From positions 88,001 through 152,000 of the forward strand of contig JACTNB010000008.1 of NCBI GenBank assembly GCA_014584345.1: a stretch of 64,000 bases of DNA, in the 5' to 3' direction. Source of the DNA: Planctomycetota bacterium (lineage in GTDB: Bacteria; Planctomycetota; Planctomycetia; Planctomycetales; Planctomycetaceae). The notes below the pieces were generated by a model, which saw only the letters and a list, made by a program, of their open reading frames with translations, was not told where the DNA came from and searched no databases. Positions 1 through 8,521 of this stretch are shown here, in pieces. Every line of letters begins with the position of its first letter. The stretch's first letter is position 1. The position numbers and the translations under genes were made by a program.

Positions 1-105
1 GACGTGACATTTCTCACCCTGGTGGCCTGGGAAAAAATGGGCCTGATTTCCGAACTGGTCCGCCCTCATCAGGCGACCCTCTCGCGTAAGAATCTCGCGG
101 CCTGA
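1..105 (+). CDS. C-terminal end of an unidentified protein (partial)
   Basis: An open frame enters the window from the left in frame 1 and ends with TGA at 103-105, giving 34 residues that finish KNLAA. The codons have the high-GC third positions seen in real genes nearby. The piece is too short to place in a family; the visible part contains a mildly hydrophobic stretch followed by a polar tail. It converges with the next gene on the opposite strand, leaving about 150 bp with no obvious terminator. Function unknown. Confidence 0.5.
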   Translation, partial: DVTFLTLVAWEKMGLISELVRPHQATLSRKNLAA

Positions 106-253
106 CGTTCCGCATGAATCGCGATGGCGTGGGGACACGCCTTGTCCCGAGCAACCATTGACGGCATTCCCGGTCGAAACGAAACCGTCGAAAAAGAAGC
201 CCCGCAGCGAAGTCGGCGGACGTGAGCGAGATCCTGTACTCAGGCAAACCAGA

Positions 254-1168
254 TCATGGTTCTGCTGCCTTTATGACAAGGCTGTAGGGGTAGCTGGTTA
301 CGGTTTCCCATGCCAGTTCCTGCAGTGAGCGGTTGAAATTGTCGCCCCAATCTTTTCGCTTGGCCTTCGTCAGCATTCCGGGCATCGGCAGCCCCACCGG
401 GCTTTGGCCGTAAAGCACCGCGAAGTGCAGGTAGGTGTTGAGGGCTTCCATGGGTGCCGAGGGATGAACCGCATCCACGAAGAGTTCGCCCTGTCGAGTC
501 AAGCCGGGCCAGTCGTTGTTGGCAATTTTTGTACGCAGCGCCACCATGGCCTGTGCACTGGGAACCAGTGCGAGGATCTTCTGGCCCTTGCCGTACTTCT
601 TGTTGATTGCGTCCGCCTGGGCTTCTCCTTCCTGAATGTTCCTTTCATAGAGGCTATTGAGTTGTTCGGGAGTTTTTTCCTTGTTGACGTTGTCGAAGGC
701 CCCCTTGGGGAAGTCTTGGTTGTCGATGTCCCCGCCGCCCCACGAAAGCTGCACGATAAACCGCATGTTGGGATTATGTTCGAGCCCCAGCTTGACAAAA
801 TTCTCGACCCCCTCGTCGGGGAAGGAAATCGGGGACATGATGAAGACATCGACTTCGCCCGTCTGGAGAGCTTTTTTTGCCTGATTCCTGTCTTCGGGGA
901 GATTCCAGTGCTGGATCGTTCTGGATGCGCCGAGGGACTGCAGCCCGACGAGTTCGTGGTTCTTGATCCCAGCGGCTTCCGCCATCTCGCCGATCGGTTT
1001 CGGGGCGTACCACATGAGGCTGTGGGACACGTAGAAGACGCGCAAGCCCTGGGGCGGTGCTGATCGCCCGACCAGCTTGGCGTATTGCATGGCGCCGCCC
1101 GGCAGGACAGGAGACGTTAGCACCAGGAAGCTGCATACCAGAATCGTCACTGATAGGAATCGTACCAT
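254..1168 (-). CDS. Secreted SGNH-hydrolase-like protein
   Basis: The 304-residue product begins with a hydrophobic signal sequence (residues about 2-26). Soon after comes a block-I-like motif, FYVSHSLMW, where SHSL replaces the usual GDS(L) with serine as candidate nucleophile. Near the C-terminus there is DAVHPS, the Asp-x-x-His arrangement typical of the last block of SGNH/GDSL esterases. This suggests an exported esterase-like enzyme acting outside the cytoplasm; the substrate is unknown. I chose the ATG at 1168 because it begins directly before the signal sequence, while the longer frame starts with a GTG followed by 63 residues of no recognisable character. It is divergent from the radical SAM gene, with a repeat copy between them. 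Confidence 0.7.
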   Translation of the reverse strand: MVRFLSVTILVCSFLVLTSPVLPGGAMQYAKLVGRSAPPQGLRVFYVSHSLMWYAPKPIGEMAEAAGIKNHELVGLQSLGASRTIQHWNLPEDRNQAKKALQTGEVDVFIMSPISFPDEGVENFVKLGLEHNPNMRFIVQLSWGGGDIDNQDFPKGAFDNVNKEKTPEQLNSLYERNIQEGEAQADAINKKYGKGQKILALVPSAQAMVALRTKIANNDWPGLTRQGELFVDAVHPSAPMEALNTYLHFAVLYGQSPVGLPMPGMLTKAKRKDWGDNFNRSLQELAWETVTSYPYSLVIKAAEP

Positions 1169-1681
1169 GACACACCTTGTTAATCCGAATCTGAATGGGA
1201 AGGAAAATGTATCGGATGCCAGTTCCTTCCGCCCATGCGGGGAAAACGATTTTAACAAGTGTCGCGGACCGTTGCACGAAGGGGAAGCTGCTTTCCCGGC
1301 CCGTGAAACTAGCCGCGCCCGTGAGAGAGCAGGCCGCGATTGAGTCCTTTCACTCACAAGGAACTCTACTCTTGTGGACCATGTTGTGTGCCACTGGTCG
1401 GCTTGTCCGCCAGTGCGAGCGAGGTCCGAGCCGTACGCGCCAGCGTCCTACGTCAATTCCCTGACCATTACGACCGCAGGGAGATTCAGCCGGCAACATC
1501 CAGATCCAGCCGCAACGGTCAGGGGACTCACGTCCCCCGCTTGCGGCTTGAATGATCAGATGCGGCAAGATGCCAACGCCAGGACTCGTCCCAGCCTGAT
1601 GGTTCTCCCGGGATGTTATTTGCTTCAAGGAGCGATACTTGAGGGTGGCGGTGTTAATTTGTCCGCCTCGGGGGTAAACTG
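1169..1681. other. Divergent intergenic region carrying repeat copy A
   Basis: No gene is supported in this 513 bp gap between the SGNH-like gene and the radical SAM gene. It contains one copy of the 174 bp repeat (1368-1541). Short open frames here are explained by the repeat or by the edges of the neighbouring genes. Promoters for both divergent genes should lie here, but I see no convincing -35/-10 pair. Confidence 0.6.
1368..1541 (+). repeat. 174 bp dispersed intergenic repeat, copy A
   Basis: This segment differs from 6085-6258 at a single position (A at 1442 against T), and a more divergent copy of 175 bp lies at 51094-51268. Its 5' part can fold through CACTGG...CCAGTG, and its 3' end holds GGGGAC-TCAC-GTCCCC, a short perfect hairpin. 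Outside 1368-1541 the two close copies share no similarity, so the boundaries are sharp. No transposase, target duplication or terminal inverted repeat is visible. Confidence 0.9.
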
Positions 1682-3064
1682 ATGCGAACAGGACGACAAC
1701 CCAACGCCGATTTCCCTGGTTACCTGTCGGGTTTCCGCATGCCGCACGTCACGTTCATCACGCTTTCTGGATTTCGTGTGCGAGAGCCCGAACTGTTGGA
1801 ACTCGGGATGACCCTGCCAGGATTCGAGGAGCGGGGCCGAGCCTTGGCGGAACTGCCTGGATTGGGACTGCTGACACTGGCTGGGATGTTGCCCGACGCT
1901 TGGACCTGCTCGTACCACGCACCAGCAGAGGTCAACGAAGAACTGCTGGCGGCCGTAGTGGCGGAATCACCCGACGTGGTGGCCCTGTCTGCCCTGACGG
2001 CATCCATCGAGGAAGCTTATCGACTCTCCACCCTGCTGCGTCAACGGGGTTTGCGAACAGTTCTGGGAGGTCTGCATGTCACCGCCTGTCCGGACGAAGC
2101 CAGGTCGCAAGCCGATGCAGTGGTTATCGGATCCGGGGAACCGGTTTGGCCTCGGATTCTGGCGGATGCGGCAGCCGGTCTGTTGCAGAGGGTGTATCGG
2201 GCCCCCCGCCAATTGCACGGCAGTGACTGGCCCCTGCCCCGATACGATCTGCTGGGGCCAGTTGCGCGCTACACTGTTCAGACACAACGGGGCTGTCCAC
2301 TGGCCTGCGACTTTTGCGGGGCGAGTCGTCTGCTGGAGTCCTTTCGAGAAAAACCGGCGGGGCTGTTGAGACGCGAACTGGAAATGATTACCAGCCTGGC
2401 GTTCAATCCGCTGATTGAGTTGGCGGATGATAATACCTTCGCTGGCCAGCGGGATGCTTCGGAGTTACTGGATGTGTTACGGGCTGCCGGAGTGCGCTGG
2501 TTTTCGGAGTCCGACTGGCGCATCGGCGAGCGGCCCGAAATGCTGTCCGCCTTGGCTTCGTCGGGTTGCGTTCAACTGCTGACAGGTCTGGAATCAATGG
2601 TTTTTCGCTATCCGGGCATGGGTGGCAAGCAGGCGGAAATGGAGCGGATACTGGATGCCATCCTGGCGATTCAGGAGGCTGGTGTCTGTGTCAATGCCTG
2701 TTTCATCCTGGGCGCGGAGGGAGAAACGCGGCAGTCCCTGGACCGCATCACCCGGTTCCTGCTGGACGCGCCGTTCGCGGACGTGCAGGTGACGCTGCAA
2801 ACTCCCTTTCCGGGGACCGGCTTGCACAAGCGCCTCCGCCAGCAGCAGCGGTTGTTGCCCGATCGGAGCTGGTCCCATTACACACTGTTCGATGTGACAT
2901 ATCAGCCAGACTCGTTGAGTGTGCAAGAATTGGAATCCGGATTTCGAGAGGTATTAAGTCATGTCTTTGGAGCAGAAGCCACGCGACGACGAAAACAAAT
3001 CCGGCTCGATATCTGGCGAAACAACAGCCGACTCCACAAACGTGGCTCGCACTTCGAACCTTGA
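1682..3064 (+). CDS. B12-binding-domain radical SAM protein
   Basis: The 460-residue protein has an N-terminal cobalamin-binding-like Rossmann region (about 60-180, with GGLHVT near 130) and then a radical SAM core with the cluster motif C-x3-C-x2-C (C205, C209, C212, in GCPLACDFC). This is the common two-domain layout of B12-dependent radical SAM enzymes, which use a 4Fe-4S cluster and S-adenosylmethionine for methylations and rearrangements. The substrate cannot be told from sequence. The start shown has GGGGGT upstream; an internal ATG at 1739 (MPHVTF) is also possible and would remove 19 poorly conserved-looking residues. Its 3' end overlaps the next gene by 104 bp. Confidence 0.85.
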   Translation: MRTGRQPNADFPGYLSGFRMPHVTFITLSGFRVREPELLELGMTLPGFEERGRALAELPGLGLLTLAGMLPDAWTCSYHAPAEVNEELLAAVVAESPDVVALSALTASIEEAYRLSTLLRQRGLRTVLGGLHVTACPDEARSQADAVVIGSGEPVWPRILADAAAGLLQRVYRAPRQLHGSDWPLPRYDLLGPVARYTVQTQRGCPLACDFCGASRLLESFREKPAGLLRRELEMITSLAFNPLIELADDNTFAGQRDASELLDVLRAAGVRWFSESDWRIGERPEMLSALASSGCVQLLTGLESMVFRYPGMGGKQAEMERILDAILAIQEAGVCVNACFILGAEGETRQSLDRITRFLLDAPFADVQVTLQTPFPGTGLHKRLRQQQRLLPDRSWSHYTLFDVTYQPDSLSVQELESGFREVLSHVFGAEATRRRKQIRLDIWRNNSRLHKRGSHFEP

Positions 3065-4469
3065 ACCGAAAGGGAACCAGGTTTCGCCGATCCTCGCGGA
3101 CGTATGCGAAACGAGCGGAGAAGGTGGCGAACCCGTGGAGATTTCAAGCATTCGCTTTGGCACCGTGTGGCGCTTTCTGTGTGGTAATCGCTCGGCGATT
3201 GTGTGGATCGCGGGATCGAGACAGGCGGTCTGGCTGGGACTGGCCTTCGTGCTGCTGGCGGGTTTATTCCGGGAATACGATCAGGAAAGTCTGCTCCACG
3301 AGCCCTGGTATCTCTTCATTCCACTGTTCGCTTCGTTGGGTTTAAGCCTGCTGCTGATGCTGGCGATCAAGAGTTTGCCGGAATGCAGATCCCATTCGCT
3401 CCCCCCGGGGGTGGAATATCGCAGGTTGCTCGCCTGTCTGTGGCTGACGGCCCCCCTGGCTGTAATCTACGCCGTTCCCGTGGAACGTTTTCTCACGGCA
3501 TATCAATCCATGAAATTCAACCTGAGTTTCCTGGGCATCGTTTCCGTATGGCGCGTGCTGCTGTTTTCTCGCGTGGCCGCCGTGCTGTATGGGACGTCCC
3601 TGAAGCGTGTCCTGTTCCCGATTCTATTTCTGGCGGATACCGTGATGATCCTGGCGATTGTCGTATACCCGCTGCCGCTGATCGAAATCATGGGGGGACT
3701 CCAACTCACGGAAAGCGAGAATCTCATCAATGTCGTGCGGTTCATGCTGATTCAGGTGGGAGTGCTTTCCTGGCCCATTTTATTGTTAGGTACATGCTTG
3801 CAGGCTTACGGGAATAAGGCGATCACAGTGCCGATATCGGAAGTCCGGTCCGTGCCGGTCGCTCGCTCCGCGTGGGTCATGTGTGGTACGGGCCTGCTGA
3901 TAATGCTATCCGCCTGCCTGGTCACGCAACCGGAACAACAGAGGCGGTATCGGGTGGAATACCTGCTGAGCAGCCGGGATTACGCAGGCGTCCGGGAATT
4001 GCTGATTCGTATCCCCCGGACGGACTTTCCTCCCCAATGGGAGCCTGGTGCCGGGCAGTTCTCGGATCAACACCTGATCCCTGAATTGAAGGTGATGCTG
4101 GAATCCGAAGAGCTGCCCGACTGGGTGGCAAATGTGTACGGACAACGATTGACGCGTATGAAAGGGAGAGGATTTCGTGTTCGATTTTTTTGGATGTACA
4201 TGCGGGAGGAAGATCTCCCGGTGCTGGCCGATTTTCTGGTTCGCTTCCCTGCCTGGGCGGAACAACTCCTCCAGGGAAATGAGTATATCGAAGCAGGCGG
4301 GGAAAAAATCCGTAAAAGACTACGGGAAATGATCGCGGCGATACGAGGAGAGACGGAGCCGACATCAGCCGGAGAGATGGGCGATACTGCCCCTGATCCG
4401 ACACACGATCACCCCGAACCGGATCACCCGGCGCGTGATTCCGTTAACTCACCCGCTAGCGACACGTGA
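2961..4469 (+). CDS. Multi-pass membrane protein of unknown function
   Basis: The 502-residue product begins with about 70 hydrophilic residues, continues with roughly seven hydrophobic segments between about 90 and 330, and ends with a soluble domain of about 170 residues whose last 40 are rich in Pro, Asp, Glu and Thr. I recognise no family. The ATG at 2961 lies inside the 3' end of the radical SAM gene and is preceded by AGAGG, so the two genes are probably co-transcribed and translationally coupled. The soluble tail is presumably outside the membrane core, but its side is not decidable from sequence alone. Confidence 0.75.
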   Translation: MSLEQKPRDDENKSGSISGETTADSTNVARTSNLEPKGNQVSPILADVCETSGEGGEPVEISSIRFGTVWRFLCGNRSAIVWIAGSRQAVWLGLAFVLLAGLFREYDQESLLHEPWYLFIPLFASLGLSLLLMLAIKSLPECRSHSLPPGVEYRRLLACLWLTAPLAVIYAVPVERFLTAYQSMKFNLSFLGIVSVWRVLLFSRVAAVLYGTSLKRVLFPILFLADTVMILAIVVYPLPLIEIMGGLQLTESENLINVVRFMLIQVGVLSWPILLLGTCLQAYGNKAITVPISEVRSVPVARSAWVMCGTGLLIMLSACLVTQPEQQRRYRVEYLLSSRDYAGVRELLIRIPRTDFPPQWEPGAGQFSDQHLIPELKVMLESEELPDWVANVYGQRLTRMKGRGFRVRFFWMYMREEDLPVLADFLVRFPAWAEQLLQGNEYIEAGGEKIRKRLREMIAAIRGETEPTSAGEMGDTAPDPTHDHPEPDHPARDSVNSPASDT

Positions 4470-4538
4470 TGCCCTTTGTCGAGGGGGTGCCGGGAAAAGT
4501 ATTCAGTCGGTTGGCCTGCGCGGATGGCCCTTACTCGA

Positions 4539-5198
4539 TTATCCTTCCTCCCGCCAGCCTGCGAGTACCGCAAAACCAAATCGTTTGAAAAAGCAGTCGC
4601 AACGAACGAAGCCAACATTTGCCCAAGCGGCCAGATGCCACTCAATCGATGCATACTGGTCAATTTTCATTCGCTCGACCGCGGCTTCCCATTCCCGATC
4701 GTCGGATCCGAGCGATCGCGACTGCCGTTCATGGAATTCTCGGTAGACGATGTCGTGCCAGGCAGTAGGCCCGGCATACTGATCCGCGTTGACAAAGATG
4801 CCTCCCGGTTTCAGTGAAGCAAACACCCTTTCAAACAGCTTACGTTTATCGTGATCGCTCAAATGATGAATACTAAGGGCGGAGACGATCGCGTCGAACC
4901 CGGTGCCAGGCAGCGGATCTTCCAATCGCGAGGTAAGAAAGACCACATCCCGACCGGTCAGACGCCGCTTGGCGAGCGCCAACATTTCTGGAGATTCATC
5001 GATCAACGTAAGGCTTAGCCGGGGAGACGTTTCTGCAATTCGCTCACTGAGGATGCCTGTCCCCGCTCCCAGATCCAGCACCGCCAAACTTTGCGACTGT
5101 TGCCGTGCAACGAGTTGCGCGGCTGTGCCGTAGAATGCATCGAAGTCCGGGACCAGTCGTTTTCGAGGCTCGTCGTAGGTGTCAGGATCCCAAACCAT
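4539..5198 (-). CDS. Class I SAM-dependent methyltransferase
   Basis: The 219-residue protein carries the glycine-rich SAM-binding motif LDLGAGTG, the acidic end of strand beta-2 (LIDESPEM), and a later motif (ALSIHHL) that fits post-I signatures of class I methyltransferases. Small soluble enzymes like this methylate lipids, quinones or small molecules; the substrate is unknown. The frame extends upstream to a TTG at 5285, but the ATG at 5198 is preferred: it has AGGGCA a few bases upstream and begins with MVWDP, a typical start for this group. It converges with the upstream membrane-protein gene, leaving only 69 bp. Confidence 0.85.
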   Translation of the reverse strand: MVWDPDTYDEPRKRLVPDFDAFYGTAAQLVARQQSQSLAVLDLGAGTGILSERIAETSPRLSLTLIDESPEMLALAKRRLTGRDVVFLTSRLEDPLPGTGFDAIVSALSIHHLSDHDKRKLFERVFASLKPGGIFVNADQYAGPTAWHDIVYREFHERQSRSLGSDDREWEAAVERMKIDQYASIEWHLAAWANVGFVRCDCFFKRFGFAVLAGWREEG

Positions 5199-5562
5199 CT
5201 GATGTGCCCTATGGGTGATGACGAGCGCGGACGATTGCGAGTCGGGGCAGCCGCCACATGATTCTGATTTCAAAAACCGCGTCAACGGAGGTTCCTGCTC
5301 ACCGCTTTATCCGGACCGGGTTATGATGGAGATCCTCCAAGATCGTCATGAGGACTTTGTCCTGTTCGCATTTTCGAAATTAGCCTCGTGGGCGACGCTT
5401 TCTGAAATATGAGTACCCGGAATCAGGGTCACAAACACGCATTTGCAGGATCCTCGGAACCTCTGCGATGGGACTCATGCCAACACTCGCTACGCCCCAC
5501 CGCTTCGCCACTGTGCTTGCCACCCGGCCAGTTTCTTTAGTTCACCGATTTGTTGTATGGCA
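5199..5562. other. Intergenic region, no gene seen
   Basis: This 364 bp stretch lies upstream of the methyltransferase gene and downstream of the DUF2726 gene, both on the minus strand. Short frames exist on both strands but none has a ribosome-binding site or family resemblance. I see no repeat or strong hairpin. The methyltransferase promoter should be here. Confidence 0.5.
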
Positions 5563-6054
5563 TTATTGCGATTGGACTTCCTGTTGAATCGCATTTGCCA
5601 ATTCTTGGACATTGTAGCTGGTACGTGCGGGTACGTGAAGAATCGGAAGTCCGGCGGCTGCGAGGGCAGAATCAACGAAGGCGTCGCGCCCTTGGCGATC
5701 GGTGCGATTGTGCGACGAATCATCCAATTCTATGGTGAGTAATGGACGGACGGCATCGTGATCGCACAGAACGAAATCAATATGTTTTGATTGAATTCGG
5801 TTGAAATGCGATTGCCGTTTTTCGGTGCCACGTGGTAGAAACACGAGATCAGCCAATCGCACCTTGGCAAATATGAGGTATTGATTGCCGACGGCTTTTT
5901 GCAAAACGCCGAAGAATGATCGTTCCGCCTTTGTGAGCAAGTAGTCTTTCCGTTGATATGGAAGTGAAACTGCTGCGGAATTAGTTGTCGGTGCGAGACC
6001 AAGTAGTTTTAGGATGACGAAAAGGCATCCTTGGGGTTCTTGCTTGCGATTCAT
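5563..6054 (-). CDS. DUF2726 domain protein (restriction-nuclease-like fold)
   Basis: The 163-residue product matches the DUF2726 pattern: LTKAERSFFGVL near the start, then a VRLADL segment, KHIDFVLCD, the acidic core LLTIELDDSSH, a basic GRDAFVDSAL helix and AGLPILHVPA. The D...ELDD layout resembles the PD-(D/E)XK nuclease superfamily, so DNA binding or cleavage is possible but unproven. The start at 6054 is fixed by AAGGAG seven bases upstream; the longer frame would run into the repeat. The promoter region sits against repeat copy B, with only 30 bp between the repeat and the start codon. No methylase or helicase partner is adjacent, so it is not an obvious restriction system. Confidence 0.8.
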   Translation of the reverse strand: MNRKQEPQGCLFVILKLLGLAPTTNSAAVSLPYQRKDYLLTKAERSFFGVLQKAVGNQYLIFAKVRLADLVFLPRGTEKRQSHFNRIQSKHIDFVLCDHDAVRPLLTIELDDSSHNRTDRQGRDAFVDSALAAAGLPILHVPARTSYNVQELANAIQQEVQSQ

Positions 6055-6084
6055 TTGGCGTCTCCTTAATTCATGTTGCATACC

Positions 6085-6258
6085 ACTCTTGTGGACCATG
6101 TTGTGTGCCACTGGTCGGCTTGTCCGCCAGTGCGAGCGAGGTCCGAGCCGTACGCGCCTGCGTCCTACGTCAATTCCCTGACCATTACGACCGCAGGGAG
6201 ATTCAGCCGGCAACATCCAGATCCAGCCGCAACGGTCAGGGGACTCACGTCCCCCGCT
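6085..6258 (+). repeat. 174 bp dispersed intergenic repeat, copy B
   Basis: This copy matches 1368-1541 at 173 of 174 positions and lies in the same orientation. It sits between the AAA+ gene end and the DUF2726 start, both of which point leftwards. The high identity of A and B compared with copy C at 51094-51268 suggests a recent copying event or gene conversion over the 4.7 kb that separates them. Short peptides predicted from either strand of the repeat are not treated as genes. Confidence 0.9.
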
Positions 6259-6319
6259 AGCATAGCATCCCGCCACTTGCCACCCGACATTCCCCGGCAC
6301 CCGGGCGGCGGGGGTCTGG

Positions 6320-8290
6320 TTATCCTTCGTGATGCACTACCACGTTACGGAGTCGTCCGCTTCCTTCGCGGGGGGGCATGATGCGCAGCAGGCAGGGATA
6401 CCACACTTCGCGGGGCATGGGCTTGTCCTTCAACTGTGGGATGTAGGGGAGTTTGAGGACGGTGCCGAGTTTCTGGTAGTGGGCCACGTCCACGGGGTTC
6501 AGGAAAAACCGTTTGTTGTTGGTGTATTTTGCGATAGCCTCGGCGAACTGGGGATCGAGGCCCTGCCACAGAATGACGAGGGGATCGGATTCCAGCGTGA
6601 GCGCCGCCGTGCCCGTGGTGGGGACGTGCGTGCTGAATGCCTGAACGAGTTTGGGGAATGTGACATGGTCCGTGGCGCGGACGAATTCGAGAATCGCGCC
6701 GGGCAGGTCTCCGGTTCGCAGGGGTTCCATCCAGGGATCCTCGAATTCGCTTTCCTCACTCATCAATTCACCCTTGCGGTGTTCGTCCTCGATCATGCGC
6801 ATGATCCGGCTGTCGGGCGTGGCGGGGCGGCAGCGGGACTTGGCCCATTCGCGGAGGTTGAAGACCTTTTCCTCCATGGTGATGGAGAGCGGGACAATCA
6901 GGTCGGCGGTATCGAGCAGATCCTTCTGTGTGGGGAGACAGTCCCGGGTATAGGCATCGATGACCGCCGAATTGACGATCTGCTCGATTTCCGCGCCGCT
7001 GTAGCCTTCGGTTTTATCGGACAGTTCCTCGATATTGTAGTCTTCAGGGTTGCAACCCCGTCTGGACAGGTGGATGCGATAGATATGCTTGCGTTCGTGA
7101 AAGTTTGGCAGATCGATGAAGAATAATTCGTCGAAGCGGCCTCGCCGGAGCAGTTCGGGAGGCAGGTTCTCGATGGCATTGGCGGTGGCGACCACGAAGA
7201 TGGGGGTGGTATGTTCCTGCATCCAGGTGAGGAACAGTCCGAACATGCGAGCCAGGACGGCGTCTCGGTTTTCCTCTTCGGCACTGAGTCCGGAAAAGCC
7301 CTTGTCGAGTTCTTCGATCCAGAGCACGGCGGGGGCGATTCCATCCATCATGCGGAGTACCTCGCGCAAATTCTGTTCGGAACTCCCCCGTTCGCCCTGC
7401 AACAGATTTCCGAAATCGAGACGGATTAGCGGGAAGGACAATTGCCGGGCGATTACCCGCGCAGACAGCGACTTGCCGCAACCCTGCACGCCCAGCAACA
7501 GGACCCCCTTGGGTTGTCCGACATTCCGCTTGCGGGCTTCGGGGCTGAAGGCCTTGGCGCGGCGGTTGATCCACTCCTTGAGGCCTTCCAGTCCACCGAT
7601 ATCGTCGGCCGTTTCTCCCAGTTCATGAAACTCCAGCAGATTCGAGCCTTGCAGCAGGGATTTTTTTTCGGAAATGAGTTGCGTCATAACCTCTTCGCCC
7701 ACGTCCTGGCGGCCATGCAACACACGTTGATAGGCGCGGCGGGCCTGTTGCAAGGATAGGCCGATGACACTTTTTACCATGCGTTCCTGGAAGGACCGGG
7801 AAATCCGGGGAGGCGTGGGCAGGCAGGCGAGCGTTTCCGCCAGGCAGCCCGCGATTTCCTCGAAATCGGGCAGAGGGAGACTGAGTACCGAAACCACCTT
7901 CGCCAAACTGGGAGGGAGCGAAAATTCCGGCCCAACCAGCAGTAGAGGATTCCCCTGATACGTTTGCGCCTGGTCTTGGAGCAGGCGTATCACGGAGAAA
8001 TCGGTCAGGAAGTACTGCAAATCCTTCGCCAGAAAAAGCTGACCGGGTTCGGCCGTGCGGACTTCCCGCAGAAATTCGGCTGGTGTTCTCAATTGCTGGA
8101 GGTGCGGGTCATTTGCCGGTTGCAGGCCTGTACTTAACGACCAGGTGTGCATGTTTCGCTGTAGTTTTTCGGCCAATTGCCCAATCGCTTCGGCGGCCCG
8201 TGGTTCATCGTCGGTATGCAGAATCAACAGCGATTCTCCCGCTGCAATGCGATCCTGCAGTTCCGTGAGAATGTTTGTCAGCAGAGACAT
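6320..8290 (-). CDS. AAA+ ATPase (Ycf46/FtsH-related)
   Basis: The 656-residue protein has an N-terminal region of about 220 residues without a known motif, then an AAA+ module: Walker A GVQGCGKS (267-274), Walker B VLWIEELD (322-329), the arginine-finger region RRGRFDE (382-388) and a sensor-2-like helix beginning GYSGAEIEQI (about 429). A C-terminal tail of about 170 residues follows. This arrangement is that of Ycf46-like AAA ATPases; there is no membrane segment and no HEXXH protease motif, so it is not FtsH itself. It probably remodels a protein partner using ATP. ATG 8290 is chosen over the GTG two codons upstream. It has no close operon partner. Confidence 0.85.
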   Translation of the reverse strand: MSLLTNILTELQDRIAAGESLLILHTDDEPRAAEAIGQLAEKLQRNMHTWSLSTGLQPANDPHLQQLRTPAEFLREVRTAEPGQLFLAKDLQYFLTDFSVIRLLQDQAQTYQGNPLLLVGPEFSLPPSLAKVVSVLSLPLPDFEEIAGCLAETLACLPTPPRISRSFQERMVKSVIGLSLQQARRAYQRVLHGRQDVGEEVMTQLISEKKSLLQGSNLLEFHELGETADDIGGLEGLKEWINRRAKAFSPEARKRNVGQPKGVLLLGVQGCGKSLSARVIARQLSFPLIRLDFGNLLQGERGSSEQNLREVLRMMDGIAPAVLWIEELDKGFSGLSAEEENRDAVLARMFGLFLTWMQEHTTPIFVVATANAIENLPPELLRRGRFDELFFIDLPNFHERKHIYRIHLSRRGCNPEDYNIEELSDKTEGYSGAEIEQIVNSAVIDAYTRDCLPTQKDLLDTADLIVPLSITMEEKVFNLREWAKSRCRPATPDSRIMRMIEDEHRKGELMSEESEFEDPWMEPLRTGDLPGAILEFVRATDHVTFPKLVQAFSTHVPTTGTAALTLESDPLVILWQGLDPQFAEAIAKYTNNKRFFLNPVDVAHYQKLGTVLKLPYIPQLKDKPMPREVWYPCLLRIMPPREGSGRLRNVVVHHEG

Positions 8291-8467
8291 AAGCACGCCC
8301 CGTTCCAGAGAACAATGGTGATTCCCGATAGGTTGAGATTCACTATAACGGAGGCCGAAACAGACCCGTACTCACGCAGTCCCTCTTTTTTTCCAGATTT
8401 CCGCTTCGGGAGGGGTGAAAGCCGACCCTTACCTCTTGTTTTTATACTGAACCCAAAGATAGAATAA

Positions 8468-8507
8468 TTTTTGCTATTCAAAAAAATTGTTTTTGCTCCT
8501 TTCAAAA
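8468..8507. promoter_or_regulatory. Possible metal-responsive operator (two AT-rich palindromes)
   Basis: In an AT-rich island in GC-rich surroundings there are two similar inverted repeats: TTTTTG-CTATT-CAAAAA (8468-8484) and TTTTG-CTCCTTT-CAAAA (8491-8507). They end 14 bp before the metal-binding lipoprotein start. Their size and position fit operator sites for a dimeric metalloregulator of the Fur, Zur or MntR type, but I cannot match them to a specific consensus. Nothing else in the gap explains the symmetry. Confidence 0.4.
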
Positions 8508-8521
8508 CAAGGTAATTAAAA

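Noticed and set aside
1374..1682. Peptide-coding frames within repeat copies (also at 6073 and 51092)
   Set aside because: The same peptides appear wherever the repeat appears; they follow the repeat ends rather than gene starts, and the reading frame is not kept in the diverged copy.
5563..6054. DUF2726 protein as part of a restriction or defence island
   Set aside because: The fold suggests a nuclease, but no methylase, helicase or other defence gene is adjacent, so a system cannot be claimed.
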